From: Kribbella aluminosa
Lineage (GTDB): Bacteria > Actinomycetota > Actinomycetes > Propionibacteriales > Kribbellaceae
NCBI RefSeq assembly: GCF_017876295.1
Contig: NZ_JAGINT010000002.1
Coordinates: 806,001-870,000 of the forward strand
DNA length: 64,000 nt
Direction of reading: 5' to 3'
Part shown: positions 63,679 through 64,000 of the stretch, in pieces
How the letters are laid out: the number at the start of each line of letters is the position of its first letter
Numbering within the stretch: position 1 is the stretch's first letter
Notes under the pieces: model-generated
What the model was told of the DNA's origin: nothing
The model's input: only the letters and a program-made list of their open reading frames with translations
Databases searched by the model: none
Translations under genes and position numbers: made by a program

Positions 63679-64000
63679 GCGCTCACCTCCTGGTGGTAGA
63701 AGCGCAGTAGCGATTGGCCGAGCATCGCGGAGCGGTACGACGAGCTCGCCCGGTGGTCGTCCATCGGCGTACCCTCACCCGCCATCACCGCGGCGGCCGT
63801 CCGGACGGTCGTTTCGTTCCACGGCAGACCGATGAGCGCTGCTTCGGTCGCGCTCGCACGCAACGGGGTCGCGGCGACGCCGCCCAATCCGATCTTCGCG
63901 TCCTGAACGGTGCCGTCGGCAACGGTCAGGGCGTACCCGATCGCGACGCTGGAGATGTCGTCGAAGCGCCGCTTGGCGATCTTGTGAAAAGCAGTAACCG
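63675..64000 (-). CDS. xdhA: Xanthine dehydrogenase FAD-binding subunit, partial
   Basis: The right edge holds the last 107 residues of the small subunit: KRRFDDISSVAIGYALTVAD and IGLGGVAATPLRAS are the CO-dehydrogenase-flavoprotein C-terminal domain. The N-terminal 2Fe-2S and FAD parts lie outside the window. It is the first visible gene of the xdh-guaD operon and overlaps xdhB by four bases. Confidence 0.93.

Overview
The window comes from a high-GC actinobacterial chromosome. GTP-dependent PEP carboxykinase, F420-dependent oxidoreductases, a WhiB protein, an LCP cell-wall ligase, frequent GTG starts and many four-base ATGA/GTGA gene overlaps fit a soil actinomycete. A Kribbella-like Propionibacteriales is my best guess, from gene style only. 

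Region 1 (1-9.5 kb): a truncated alpha/beta hydrolase divergent from its likely TetR regulator, then a complete L-rhamnose catabolic operon (mutarotase, isomerase, fused aldolase/dehydrogenase, an extra fucose/arabinose-isomerase-like protein, rhamnulokinase) facing a LacI repressor. No transporter is present. Region 2 (9.5-26 kb): mixed housekeeping genes: threonine dehydratase, a HIRAN-like protein interrupted exactly at its stop codon by an intact-ended IS4-family element, an acetylxylan esterase, a lipoprotein, an LCP ligase, tRNA-Ser, an F420 enzyme pair, pckG and two membrane-anchored proteins. 

Region 3 (26.2-39.1 kb): an actinomycete integrative element of the pSAM2/AICE type inserted in tRNA-Arg(ACG), bounded by 48-bp direct repeats at 26209 and 38136. 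It has the usual int-xis-rep-whiB-ftsK order, but it is decaying: the integrase, replication initiator, FtsK translocase, GNAT, TPR regulator and HNH-like genes all carry frameshifts, nonsense codons or truncations. Intact cargo includes a visibly AT-richer 741-residue protein (31236-33461) that looks like a restriction-endonuclease-like domain plus a PIN-like domain. It is the best candidate here for an undescribed defence gene. A second remnant (38184-39107) behind the right repeat suggests tandem accretion. 

Region 4 (39-52 kb): accessory genes: three APH-like kinases, a chimeric methyltransferase, a membrane protein built from two repeated halves, a three-gene operon under a ClpX-type zinc-finger/HTH protein with two perfect palindromic operators, a DUF72 protein, Ogt, a nitrilase homologue lacking its catalytic Cys and Lys, and F420-dependent glucose-6-phosphate dehydrogenase. 

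Region 5 (52.4-64 kb): a purine degradation island: IclR regulator, DUF6986 aldolase-like protein, DauR-type HTH, uraD, uraH, uricase and 8-oxoguanine deaminase on one strand; guanine deaminase and xanthine dehydrogenase genes (xdhC, xdhB, partial FAD subunit) on the other. Together they would take guanine through xanthine, urate and 5-hydroxyisourate to allantoin. 

Single-base indels in otherwise normal genes recur through 12-38 kb, so decay and assembly error both need considering.
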